In this document: in pieces, positions 7,104 through 14,594 of the stretch
Layout of the letters: each line of letters starts with the position of its first letter
How positions within the stretch are numbered: position 1 is the first letter of the stretch
Assembly: GCA_030643245.1 (NCBI GenBank)
Contig: DAOWME010000012.1
Span: 1-26,683, forward strand
Reading direction: 5' to 3'
DNA from: Deltaproteobacteria bacterium
GTDB taxonomy: Bacteria > Desulfobacterota > UBA8473
Length of the DNA: 26,683 nt
Translations under genes and position numbers: made by a program
Notes under the pieces: generated by a model
Database searches by the model: none
What the model was told of the DNA's origin: nothing
What the model saw: only the letters and a program-made list of their open reading frames with translations

Positions 7104-8981
7104 ATGGATGTAAAAGATCGAGCATCCGAGCGTTCGGTGGATACTGCAAGTCAGATCATGCTCCGGGAGGCCGAAAGGCAAGGGATAGACACAGCATGGG
7201 ACCGTCTTGAAGCACAGCAACCTCAATGCGGTTTTGGGGAGTTGGGTCTCTGCTGTCGAAACTGCAATATGGGGCCGTGTCGTATAGATCCCTTTGGGGA
7301 AGGGCCTGACCAGGGCGTCTGCGGCGCCACAGCCGATATAATAGTTGCCCGCAACCTGCTTCGAATGATCGCCGCCGGAGCAGCGGCACACTCCGATCAC
7401 GGAAGAGATATCACCCATGCGTTGCTCCTGACCGCTGAGGGAAAGAGTGGAGGATACGAGATCAAAGATACGGCCAAGTTGAACGCCCTGGCCGCTGAGT
7501 ATGGTATTGACACAGAGGGGCGGAACAAAGAAGAGGTTGCCGGAGATCTGGCGCGGGCTGCATATGCAGAGTTCGGCAACCAGGAGGGTCCTATCCGGTT
7601 TACCCGTCGCGCCCCTTCAAAACGTGTTGAATTGTGGCGGAAGCTGGGGATCGATCCCCGCGGTGTTGACCGCGAGATCGTGGAGGCCATGCACCGTACC
7701 CATATCGGTGTGGATAATGACTATGTCAACTTGATCCTGCATGGGCTGAGAACGGCCCTGAGCGACGGATGGGGCGGATCAACGATCGCCACTGAACTGT
7801 CTGATGTGCTATTCGGTACACCTAAACCCATCAAGTCCATGGCCAATTTGGGGGTTCTCAGTTCTGATAAGGTAAATATCATTATTCACGGACATGAACC
7901 TACCCTATCTGAGATGATTGTGGCAGCCGCAGATGATGCGGATCTCATAGCATTGGCCAAAGAGAAGGGCGCTAATGGCATCAATATAGCCGGCATATGC
8001 TGTACGGGAACCGAGGTCTTGATGCGGCACGGCACCCCCATCGCCGGTAACTTCCTGCAGCAAGAACTGGCGATTATAACCGGGGCGGTTGAGGCCATGG
8101 TGGTTGACGTGCAGTGTATCATGCCGGCCCTTCCCGACCTGGCCGGATGCTTTCATACGAAGATAATATCAACCTCACCCAAGGCCAAGTTCCCCGGTGC
8201 GACTCATATAGAGTTTCATGAAGATAAGGCCTTTGACATCGCAAAAGAGATAGTAAAGGCAGCCGTAGAAAACTACCCTGCCCGCAACGCCGCTAAGGTT
8301 AAGATCCCTGATGAAAAAATGGAATGTATGGTGGGCTTCAGCGTGGAGGCTATTGTAAATGCACTGGGAGGTAGTCTCGATCCCCTGCTTGACGCCATAA
8401 AGTCAGGGGCCGTCAAAGGTGTTGTGGGTATTGTGGGCTGCAACAACCCCAAGATACAACATGACTATGCCCACCTTAACCTGGTCAAGGAATTGATCAA
8501 AAACGATGTCCTTGTGATAAATACCGGGTGCAATGCCATAGCATGCGCCAAGGCAGGTCTGCTCTTGCCGGAGGCAGCGGACCAAGCCGGCGATGGTCTC
8601 AAGGCGGTCTGCCGGTCACTCGGCATCCCACCTGTCCTCCACATGGGTTCATGTGTGGATATAAGCCGAATCCTCACGGCCTGTGCCGCTATAGCAAATG
8701 CCCTCGGAGTCGATATCAGTGACCTCCCCGTGGCAGGCGCAGCCCCGGAATGGATGAGTGAAAAGGCGGTAAGTATCGGCACCTATGTTGTTGCCTCGGG
8801 CATCTATACTGTCTTGGGAGCCGTGCCGCCGGTACTTGGAAGCGCAAATGTAACCGCACTTCTCACAGAGGGGGCCGAAGACTTGATAGGCGCCAAGTTT
8901 GCCGTGGAGGTAGACCCATTCAAGGCTGCAAAGCTTATCCTCGATCATATTATGGCCAAGCGGGAGGCCTTGGGTATATGA
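7104..8981 (+). CDS. cooS: Anaerobic carbon monoxide dehydrogenase catalytic subunit
   Basis: I chose ATG 7104 (625 residues) because AAGGAGG (7091-7097) lies 6 bp upstream. An in-frame GTG at 7086 lies before that site. The N terminus has the D- and B-cluster cysteines C42, C50, C51, C54, C59 and C73. The Ni-Fe C-cluster ligands appear as H262 (IHGHEP), C299/C300 (AGICCTG), C338 (DVQCIMP), C446 (GIVGCNN), C476 (INTGCNA) and C517 (HMGSCVD). H96 and H99 (AHSDHG) and K554 (SEKAVSIG) match the proton-path and catalytic residues known in the family. The enzyme oxidises CO with water to CO2, two protons and two electrons, which CooF accepts. No residue is missing. The nickel-insertion ATPase gene cooC is not in the window. 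Confidence 0.96.
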   Translation: MDVKDRASERSVDTASQIMLREAERQGIDTAWDRLEAQQPQCGFGELGLCCRNCNMGPCRIDPFGEGPDQGVCGATADIIVARNLLRMIAAGAAAHSDHGRDITHALLLTAEGKSGGYEIKDTAKLNALAAEYGIDTEGRNKEEVAGDLARAAYAEFGNQEGPIRFTRRAPSKRVELWRKLGIDPRGVDREIVEAMHRTHIGVDNDYVNLILHGLRTALSDGWGGSTIATELSDVLFGTPKPIKSMANLGVLSSDKVNIIIHGHEPTLSEMIVAAADDADLIALAKEKGANGINIAGICCTGTEVLMRHGTPIAGNFLQQELAIITGAVEAMVVDVQCIMPALPDLAGCFHTKIISTSPKAKFPGATHIEFHEDKAFDIAKEIVKAAVENYPARNAAKVKIPDEKMECMVGFSVEAIVNALGGSLDPLLDAIKSGAVKGVVGIVGCNNPKIQHDYAHLNLVKELIKNDVLVINTGCNAIACAKAGLLLPEAADQAGDGLKAVCRSLGIPPVLHMGSCVDISRILTACAAIANALGVDISDLPVAGAAPEWMSEKAVSIGTYVVASGIYTVLGAVPPVLGSANVTALLTEGAEDLIGAKFAVEVDPFKAAKLILDHIMAKREALGI

Positions 8982-9010
8982 TGTAACCTTTTTTCGTTCC
9001 CGCATTTCAG

Positions 9011-9157
9011 TTGCCGGCCGCTTACTTCTTGTTGCCCGTTGTGAACTACACTTCTGCATCAAGCATTGGTTACAACTACACCAGATTTTCATTGGATTAC
9101 ATGGGGTTACGACAGACCCTTACGTACAACGAGCAACAAGAAGCAAGCAACCGGCAA
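9011..9157. repeat. Inverted repeat element with heptad arms between cooS and the flavoprotein gene
   Basis: Two 32-bp arms, 9011-9042 and 9126-9157, are inverted complements with four mismatches and enclose 83 bp. The right arm reads in 7-bp steps: AACGAGC, AACAAGA, AGCAAGC, AACCGGC. This is the same pattern class as the arrays upstream of cooF. The segment GTGAACTACACTTCTGCATC (9041-9060) recurs in altered form at 10573. The arms would form a strong hairpin in the intergenic mRNA. There is no ORF and no obvious target duplication. Confidence 0.75.
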
Positions 9158-9229
9158 TAAACATGATCATGAATGCTGAACATTAAACAAAAAAAGGTTA
9201 CACTCATATTAATACTAGGAGGACTTTAT

Positions 9230-10480
9230 ATGAACCATGTCATTATAGGCAACAGCGCTGCCGGTGTGAGCGCCGCTGAAACAATCAGGGTTATAGACCG
9301 GTCCTCTCCCATTACTATCATATCCGATGAGCTGCACACCTTTTACAGCAAGAGTCTTATCCCTGATTTCATTTCAGGTAAGGCCTCTCTGGAAAAGACA
9401 TACCTGCGCACCGACACCTTTTATAAAGAGATGGATATCAACACCCTCTTTGGTGAAAAAGTGGACAAGGTATATCCGGGAAAAAATACTTTAGCCCTCT
9501 CTTCCGGTCAGGAAATAGAGTATGGTAAACTCCTGGTTGCAACCGGGGCCGGTCCAAGGGTATCGGTAGATATAGACACCGGGATAGAGAATTTCTTCAC
9601 CGCAAGAACCATAGAGGATGCCCAAGCCGTCAAGGAAGCTGCTCTTCAGGCAAGGCGAGCGACGGTTATCGGAGCCGGTCTCATAGGGTTGAAGCTGGCT
9701 GCCGCCTTGAATTCTCTGGGGCTGGAGGTCACTGTCCTTGGAAAATATGAGATATTGCTTCCCAGGGTCATGGATTCTACTGCAGGAGAAATACTGAGAG
9801 AGGTGTTTGAAGGAAATGGCGTCAATGTGTTGACAGGGGTAAAGGTCTCCCGTGTCAGTAGTGATGGGGTCCGGTTATCCGACGGTCAATATGTGGCGAG
9901 TGACATGGTTGTCATGGCTGCCGGTGTGAAACCAAATATCGACATGTTGGAAGGAACGGAAGTAGAGATCGGGGGAGGCATAGTTGCAGACTCACAGATG
10001 AGGACGAATCTGGAGGACATTTACGCTGCAGGGGATGTAGTGGAAGACATTGATTTCCTTGGAGGAGGCAGGAGGTTCATAAATCCCATATGGCCCAAGG
10101 CCGTTCTGCAAGGGAGGATCGCCGGTTCCAATATGGCGGGGATTAAGAGGAACTTTCCCGGATCGATGATGATGAATTCGGTGCAGTTTTTCGATACACC
10201 TTTAATCTCAGTAGGCATAGTCTTGCATGAGGGCTGCGATTACCATGAAGAGGTCATAAGATACAACAAGAAGGAGAAGGTTTACAAGAAACTCATCTTT
10301 GAAAAAGATCGTCTGAAAGGGGCGATCTTCCTTGGAGAGATCGATAAAGCCGGGGTCATTACAAATCTCATCAGGGAACAAAGGGATATAGCCCCAATCA
10401 AAGAGAGGCTTTTGTCCAAGAGCTTCGGCTATGGAAACATCTTAAAGGTTCCTGTCGCAGATCGTGCTTGGATTGTCTAG
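9230..10480 (+). CDS. FAD/NAD(P)-dependent oxidoreductase, CO dehydrogenase partner
   Basis: ATG 9230 (416 residues) is preceded by AGGAGG at 7 bp. The longer open frame from 9173 has no such site. The fold is that of the two-dinucleotide-domain flavoproteins (NirB/rubredoxin-reductase-like). It has the FAD Rossmann motif IIGNSAAGVSAAE at residues 5-17, an NAD(P) motif VIGAGLIG at 146-153 and the second FAD motif YAAGDV at 265-270. Genes of this kind sit with cooS and cooF in several anaerobes, where they are proposed to pass CO-derived electrons to NAD(P)+. An NADH oxidase or peroxide-defence role has also been suggested for such clusters. The 248-bp gap from cooS, filled by an inverted repeat, leaves co-transcription uncertain. 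Confidence 0.88.
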   Translation: MNHVIIGNSAAGVSAAETIRVIDRSSPITIISDELHTFYSKSLIPDFISGKASLEKTYLRTDTFYKEMDINTLFGEKVDKVYPGKNTLALSSGQEIEYGKLLVATGAGPRVSVDIDTGIENFFTARTIEDAQAVKEAALQARRATVIGAGLIGLKLAAALNSLGLEVTVLGKYEILLPRVMDSTAGEILREVFEGNGVNVLTGVKVSRVSSDGVRLSDGQYVASDMVVMAAGVKPNIDMLEGTEVEIGGGIVADSQMRTNLEDIYAAGDVVEDIDFLGGGRRFINPIWPKAVLQGRIAGSNMAGIKRNFPGSMMMNSVQFFDTPLISVGIVLHEGCDYHEEVIRYNKKEKVYKKLIFEKDRLKGAIFLGEIDKAGVITNLIREQRDIAPIKERLLSKSFGYGNILKVPVADRAWIV

Positions 10481-10483
10481 TCT

Positions 10484-10510
10484 CCATCCTGGGTGGTAAA
10501 GACAGGGTGG
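10484..10510 (+). terminator. Weak hairpin after the flavoprotein gene
   Basis: CCATCCTG (10484-10491) pairs with CAGGGTGG (10503-10510) with one G-U pair, 3 bp after the stop codon. No T run follows, so it is a possible 3' structure rather than a clear intrinsic terminator. Confidence 0.25.
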
Positions 10511-10551
10511 GGCCGATCTTATCAACGCTCACGCGACCAAACCGTCCCCGT

Positions 10552-10600
10552 CCCTTATTTCGTTTGCTTGTTATGAACTACACTCTGGCATAAGACTGAA
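10552..10600. repeat. Half copy of the heptad element downstream of the coo genes
   Basis: The run CCCTTATTTCGTTTGCTTG followed by TTATGAACTACACTCTGGCAT parallels 9020-9063 inside the element between cooS and the flavoprotein gene (shared TGAACTACACT, CTG, CAT, AAG). Only one arm is present. The next repeat family begins a few bases later. Confidence 0.45.
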
Positions 10601-10606
10601 TATGAT

Positions 10607-10683
10607 ATTTTGTGTTTGAAGATCGGGCAAAGATGGCCTGAAGATGAGATGTACAAATGGGGAAGTTATTTCGGCCACGTCCC
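10607..10683. repeat. Structured intergenic repeat, right-hand fragment
   Basis: From ATTTTGTGTTTGAAG to CAAATGGGGAAGTTATTTCGGCC this matches 87-143 of the first copy with one base change, and adds the terminal GGAAGTTATTTCGGCC block. The central ATAGT hairpin and the left arm are missing. It abuts the AACTGCACAGGTCG repeat at 10685. Confidence 0.75.
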
Positions 10684-10684
10684 T

Positions 10685-10701
10685 AACTGCACAGGTCGAA
10701 T
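10685..10701. repeat. Single arm of the AACTGCACAGGTCGAAT repeat
   Basis: The 17-mer AACTGCACAGGTCGAAT is identical to 23408-23424, where it is one arm of an inverted pair. Only one arm is present here, joined to the end of a different repeat family. Confidence 0.6.
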
Positions 10702-10741
10702 AATTTCCGATTATGAAGTTGCAGAGGGTAAAACAATATTC

Positions 10742-10770
10742 TTGACAAAATGGGCTGAAGTGATTACTAT
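10742..10770 (+). promoter_or_regulatory. Sigma-70 promoter of the toxin-antitoxin operon
   Basis: A perfect -35 box TTGACA (10742-10747) and a -10 box TACTAT (10765-10770) are separated by 17 bp, 30 bp upstream of the antitoxin start. Near-direct repeats AAGTGATTACT and AAGTGACTACA lie across and just after the -10 box. They are candidate operator half-sites for autoregulation by the antitoxin, which is inference. Confidence 0.7.
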
Positions 10771-10799
10771 ACATCTAAAGTGACTACATGGAGCGCAAT

Positions 10800-11069
10800 A
10801 TGGGCATCATAACAGCCAGACAATTAAAACAAAGGACCGGTGATGTTATCAAAAGGGTCAAATCAGGTGAACGGTTAACCCTCACATACAGAGGAAAACC
10901 AATTGCTACAATTATCCCCTCCTCCGAAAATGAGAAAAGCATATTACAGGGAATGGACTCATTTGAAGAAGCCTGGAGGAGTATTGAAGGATCACTGGAA
11001 AAAACAAAACCTGCATTTCACGACTGGCAGGAGGCAACAGCGTGGGTTCGGAACAAAAACCGGTCTTGA
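10800..11069 (+). CDS. Phd/YefM-type antitoxin
   Basis: I chose ATG 10800 (89 residues) because GGAG at 10790-10793 precedes it. An ATG at 10788 overlaps that site. The N-terminal 45 residues show the Phd/YefM DNA-binding fold (ITARQLKQRTGDVIKRVKSG, then LTLTYRGKPIATIIP). The rest is a polar tail (WRSIEGSLEKTKPAF, AWVRNK) of the kind that wraps and blocks the toxin. The toxin frame starts inside this gene, giving a 28-bp overlap and translational coupling. Such antitoxins usually repress their own promoter, alone or in complex with toxin. The toxin is PIN-type, so this is a VapBC-like pair with a Phd-type antitoxin. Confidence 0.88.
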   Translation: MGIITARQLKQRTGDVIKRVKSGERLTLTYRGKPIATIIPSSENEKSILQGMDSFEEAWRSIEGSLEKTKPAFHDWQEATAWVRNKNRS

Positions 11070-11503
11070 TCGACACAAATATCTTTGTGATAGACCTCCG
11101 TCACAAAAGAGATATCCATTACAAGGAAAACCAAACATTTCTGAGTACAATAGCACAGAACGGAACAGGGTTTACAACGGTCGTCAACCTCTTAGAGCTT
11201 TGCGGCATTCTGTCCTTTAATCTCAACGAAAAGCAACTGTACGATCTGTGGTTTTACTTTCAGGACAGGTATAAAGTCACCGTTCAACCCGCCTCGACCA
11301 TGGAGAGCAGTTTCCCTCTAATAGGGATCAAAGAAATATTTGATCTGTTGGAGAAAAGATCTTCCCTTGGCGATGCATTGATGATAGCCGTCTGCAGAAA
11401 GCACTTACCTTTCATTTCAACACTGGTTACCTGGGACAATGATCACTTCACGGATAAATTTGCCGGCAGTGTTGTTACTCCTGTGGAATTCCTTGGCCAA
11501 TGA
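11042..11503 (+). CDS. PIN-domain ribonuclease toxin, VapC-like
   Basis: The 153-residue protein begins at GTG 11042, with AGGAGG (11029-11034) 7 bp upstream inside the antitoxin gene. The acidic metal-binding residues expected of PIN nucleases are all visible: D11 in LIDTNIFV, E52 in NLLELCG, D111 in SLGDALMIAVC and D132/D134 in TWDNDHF. VapC toxins cleave specific tRNAs or rRNA in the cytoplasm once the labile antitoxin is lost. The catalytic site is complete, so the toxin is probably active and held in check by the overlapping antitoxin. The target RNA cannot be predicted from sequence. Confidence 0.9.
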   Translation: MGSEQKPVLIDTNIFVIDLRHKRDIHYKENQTFLSTIAQNGTGFTTVVNLLELCGILSFNLNEKQLYDLWFYFQDRYKVTVQPASTMESSFPLIGIKEIFDLLEKRSSLGDALMIAVCRKHLPFISTLVTWDNDHFTDKFAGSVVTPVEFLGQ

Positions 11504-11526
11504 TAAGTATTGATTGAGCGCTGGCT

Positions 11527-12414
11527 ATGAAAAACCGGATACTCACATATTCAGGATATCTCTTATTTGGAGCCCTTCTATTCGTGCTGCTTGTATATAT
11601 GAGGTTTCCCTATGAAAAGACAAGACAATTGATCATTACATCCTTTGAAAATAACCTTTCATACAACCTCACCATCAAAGACCTCCGGCTCGTCTTCCCC
11701 AGTGGTCTGCACCTCAAGGACGTTAAGATAACGACGGATGTCAAGAATAAGAACGTTCCGATCTTCCAGGCTAAGGGAGTTCGGGCAAGGCTTCAAATAC
11801 TCCCTCTTTTCGTGGGTCATCTCGACTTTAAATATAAGATAGATGCCTATGACGGCACGATAAAAGGAAAAGCAAAAATTAGACGTGGGGCAAAGACCAG
11901 GACGGCTTCCATTGCCGCGAGTATCTATGATGTGAATCTTTCAAAGTCATTGCCTTTAGATAAATACCCTGGTTTTTATCCTTCGGGAAAGGTTGACGGT
12001 AAGTTAAAGGTAGTTGTAGAGGATTTCAATACGCCCGTACTCAGGGGAGACACCATCCTGACTGTTGAAAACGGAAAAATCAAAGGGATCAACATAAAGG
12101 GGATAAGATTTAAAGAGATCTCTTACAACGGTATTGACTGTGCCTTTGAACTGACACGAGACAAGATGGACCTGAAGGAACTCTCCCTTCGCGGAGAAGA
12201 TATTGAATTTAGTTTCGCAGGCAAGATCTTAATAGGAAAGGAGATTGGAGAGAGCCCACTGAGGCTGAGGCTAAGGTTTAAACCGACAAAGGAATTTGAA
12301 AAAAAGTATCGCCTGGTCTTCAGATTATTCAAACAGCTTAATAAGGATAAGAAGGGATACTTCTCTTTTCCCGTCAGGGGCACATTAGAAAGTCCCAAGA
12401 TAGCTGTGCCATAG
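11527..12414 (+). CDS. gspN: Type II secretion protein GspN, AsmA-like
   Basis: The 295-residue protein has an N-terminal membrane anchor (about 8-25, GYLLFGALLFVLLVYM). A periplasmic region follows, rich in beta strands, with AsmA/GspN-like features: SYNLTIKDLRLVFPSGLHLKD near 45-65, repeated short strands, and a C terminus ending in FPVRGTLESPKIAVP that resembles the closing motif of this group. GspN is an accessory T2SS component found in a subset of bacteria; its role is poorly known. Here it is transcribed toward the gspM end of the operon, the two stops being only about 18 bp apart, which supports the assignment by context. The start codon has only a weak ribosome-binding site. Confidence 0.75.
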   Translation: MKNRILTYSGYLLFGALLFVLLVYMRFPYEKTRQLIITSFENNLSYNLTIKDLRLVFPSGLHLKDVKITTDVKNKNVPIFQAKGVRARLQILPLFVGHLDFKYKIDAYDGTIKGKAKIRRGAKTRTASIAASIYDVNLSKSLPLDKYPGFYPSGKVDGKLKVVVEDFNTPVLRGDTILTVENGKIKGINIKGIRFKEISYNGIDCAFELTRDKMDLKELSLRGEDIEFSFAGKILIGKEIGESPLRLRLRFKPTKEFEKKYRLVFRLFKQLNKDKKGYFSFPVRGTLESPKIAVP

Positions 12415-12432
12415 CAGTGCGCCCCATCTCAC

Positions 12433-12957
12433 TCAGGTCGATTCGAAAGAAACGATTTGAATCTTCGCATCAAGAGTTGTAAAGTCTCTCTTGTTGATCA
12501 AAATATCCAATTCCCTCACTTTAACGGGCTTTTTCGAGTTTTCGATATCGTATAGGAATCTAACGAGTGATTCTATAGGAATCCTTGAAAGCTTGATCTC
12601 CATTGAATTTTCCACATAACTCTCGCCTTTGGATTTGCCTAACGGCTTCATATGCCGGATGTTATTCTTTAGCCCGGCTTTTTCCGCCAGGCTTTCCAGA
12701 TATGAAAGCGTGACAGTTCCTTCCCCTTCTCCCACTCTCCTGGCTGTTTGACGCCCACTTCTCTTTAGGGCATCGTATTCATTCTTCAGTCGAATGATCT
12801 CCGCCAACTCCTGTTCCTTTTTAGGTATTATCCTATCGAGGAGGTCCAACCTGTCCCGAACAGGAGAAACCACAAACTGAAACACGAAAAAGAAAGCCAA
12901 CAGGGCCGCTCCACTCGCAACCATTATCTTTTCACGACTGTTCAGTCTTTTCACCAT
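12433..12957 (-). CDS. gspM: Type II secretion inner-membrane protein GspM
   Basis: This is the last gene of the minus-strand operon. The 174-residue protein has a short cytoplasmic start, one membrane helix (about 12-30, IMVASGAALLAFFFVFQFVV), a coiled-coil-like segment (LLDRIIPKKEQELAEIIRLK) and a ferredoxin-like periplasmic domain of the GspM/PilO type (about 80-174). GspM partners GspL in the inner-membrane platform and helps link the cytoplasmic ATPase to the pseudopilus. The start is 8 bp after the gspL stop. Sequence identity in this family is low, so the call rests on layout and position. Confidence 0.85.
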   Translation of the reverse strand: MVKRLNSREKIMVASGAALLAFFFVFQFVVSPVRDRLDLLDRIIPKKEQELAEIIRLKNEYDALKRSGRQTARRVGEGEGTVTLSYLESLAEKAGLKNNIRHMKPLGKSKGESYVENSMEIKLSRIPIESLVRFLYDIENSKKPVKVRELDILINKRDFTTLDAKIQIVSFEST

Positions 12958-12965
12958 ACAGACCC

Positions 12966-14591
12966 CTAATCAGCTATACTCATCCTGAGATCAAAACTCA
13001 CAACCCCCTTGCGGGTACTCATCTTTGCATCCTTTATCTCGATCTTCTTGAATAATTTCGACTCCTTAAGTGAAAAATTCATCTTGTCTACGGTATCGAA
13101 GGAATTGGCCTCTCCTCCGACACTGATATTCTCACTATTCATCTTCATCTTCGTTACCTTAATCTCCTTTCCCGCAGGTATCCTTACGCTAACCTCCCTT
13201 AAAAGGTCCAAAAAGGCAGTGCTTCCGTGTAACCCGTTAAACAACGTGCTTCCGGACTTCTCTTCACGTATCCCGTTTTTCATCTGTTGTATTTCATTTA
13301 CTATATTTTTTACATTGGGAAAGGTCCTGACAAAAACCTGCCGTATCTCCGTCTTGATCCCCGCGCACCGCTTTTCCTTAAGGTACAGATTGGTTAACAG
13401 GTTGCCCATAGTCAAGGAAAAGACGAGAAACAACCCTACAAGAATAAAGGTTAAATCTCTTGTAATATCTCCATACTTCTTTTTGAGGCTATACTCCTCT
13501 TTTCTAAAATTTACCCTGGAACCTCTTCTCTTGGCGCAACTGAGGGCGAGACCGAGGGCGCCGGTCATAATAGATTCGTCAGCTCTTCCCATGTCACCCA
13601 TGGAATTTGGAAGATCCTGCAAAGGGGTGAACAGGGAGGTCTTAATGCCAATTTCTCGTTCAAAATACTTGTCAATATTGCCAATGTTTGAGGTTCCGCC
13701 TGTTAATAGGATTTCCGTAATATTTTCATCTGAAAAGATGGTTTGATAGAAGGAAAATGAAAGGTCTATATCTCTCTTCAACATGTCAAGGGTATCGACG
13801 ATGACCCGCGACATCGTGAATTTTGCGCTATCCCCTTCGACTGATTCATACCTGTCATCAAGATATTCAAGTAAGATTGTCCCTTTCTTTCTCTTGAGGT
13901 CCTCTGCGGTGTCCCGGGTTATTGACAACTCTTCCGATATTGCCCTGCTTATGGCCTCTCCTCCCACGGGTATGCTCCTGACAAGGCTAAGGACCCCGTC
14001 TCTCACAATACTTACAGAAGTCTTCTCTGCTCCGATATCAATAATGGAAACGGTCCTGTCTTTTTGATCGTCTCCCATGGCCTCCAGGCAATAGAAAAGC
14101 GCGGACGAGTCTATATCGATAATCTCCGGTTCTATGGAGGCCCCCTTCATTACCTCAATATGCCATCTTACAGCCTCCTTTGGGACAGCCATTACCAACA
14201 AGCCCATCCCATCTCTCGACCTCTTGTCCACAACGGAGAAATCGACCAGCATATCATCCGGTGGAAAAGGAAGGAGGGATTCCACCTCATACTTTATTGC
14301 CTGACGTACTTTATTAAGGTTTGGGAAGGGAAGCCTTAGATTTCGGACCGCTATGGAGTTGCACGACACGGAAGATACGAAGACATCCCCCTCCATGGAC
14401 ACCTCATCCAGCATATTTCTTATCTCTTCGGACAGAGCAGCCACAGGATCATCTGACCGGTTGCCGTCCCTCTTTTTCTTAACGAACCCTGTCACCACGG
14501 GACCTTTAAATCCGCTGGTTACCTGAACGGCCTTTATGGTGTCTGTTCCTACGTCTAGGCCTACGATCCTGTGTGGAACCAGAAAATGCAT
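12966..14591 (-). CDS. gspL: Type II secretion protein GspL with PilM-like actin fold
   Basis: The 541-residue protein opens with an actin/PilM-like cytoplasmic domain. Its first phosphate loop region is VGLDVGTDTIKAVQV (10-24), the second is IIDIGAEKTSVSIV (183-196), and LLTGGTSNIGNID (295-307) is an adenosine-site-like motif. The sequence VNFRKEEY (360-367) precedes a single membrane helix (about 381-402), then a periplasmic GspL/PilN-type domain. In effect it joins PilM- and PilN-like parts, as GspL proteins do. It anchors the GspE ATPase to the membrane. The stop is 3 bp before the gspK-side neighbour's frame, and gspM follows within 8 bp. Confidence 0.9.
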   Translation of the reverse strand: MHFLVPHRIVGLDVGTDTIKAVQVTSGFKGPVVTGFVKKKRDGNRSDDPVAALSEEIRNMLDEVSMEGDVFVSSVSCNSIAVRNLRLPFPNLNKVRQAIKYEVESLLPFPPDDMLVDFSVVDKRSRDGMGLLVMAVPKEAVRWHIEVMKGASIEPEIIDIDSSALFYCLEAMGDDQKDRTVSIIDIGAEKTSVSIVRDGVLSLVRSIPVGGEAISRAISEELSITRDTAEDLKRKKGTILLEYLDDRYESVEGDSAKFTMSRVIVDTLDMLKRDIDLSFSFYQTIFSDENITEILLTGGTSNIGNIDKYFEREIGIKTSLFTPLQDLPNSMGDMGRADESIMTGALGLALSCAKRRGSRVNFRKEEYSLKKKYGDITRDLTFILVGLFLVFSLTMGNLLTNLYLKEKRCAGIKTEIRQVFVRTFPNVKNIVNEIQQMKNGIREEKSGSTLFNGLHGSTAFLDLLREVSVRIPAGKEIKVTKMKMNSENISVGGEANSFDTVDKMNFSLKESKLFKKIEIKDAKMSTRKGVVSFDLRMSIAD

Positions 14592-14594
14592 CGT

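Noticed and set aside
13009..13746. 245-codon plus-strand frame inside gspL
   Set aside because: Antisense shadow of a well-supported gene; the sequence is repetitive in Ser, Leu and Phe, as expected of such shadows.
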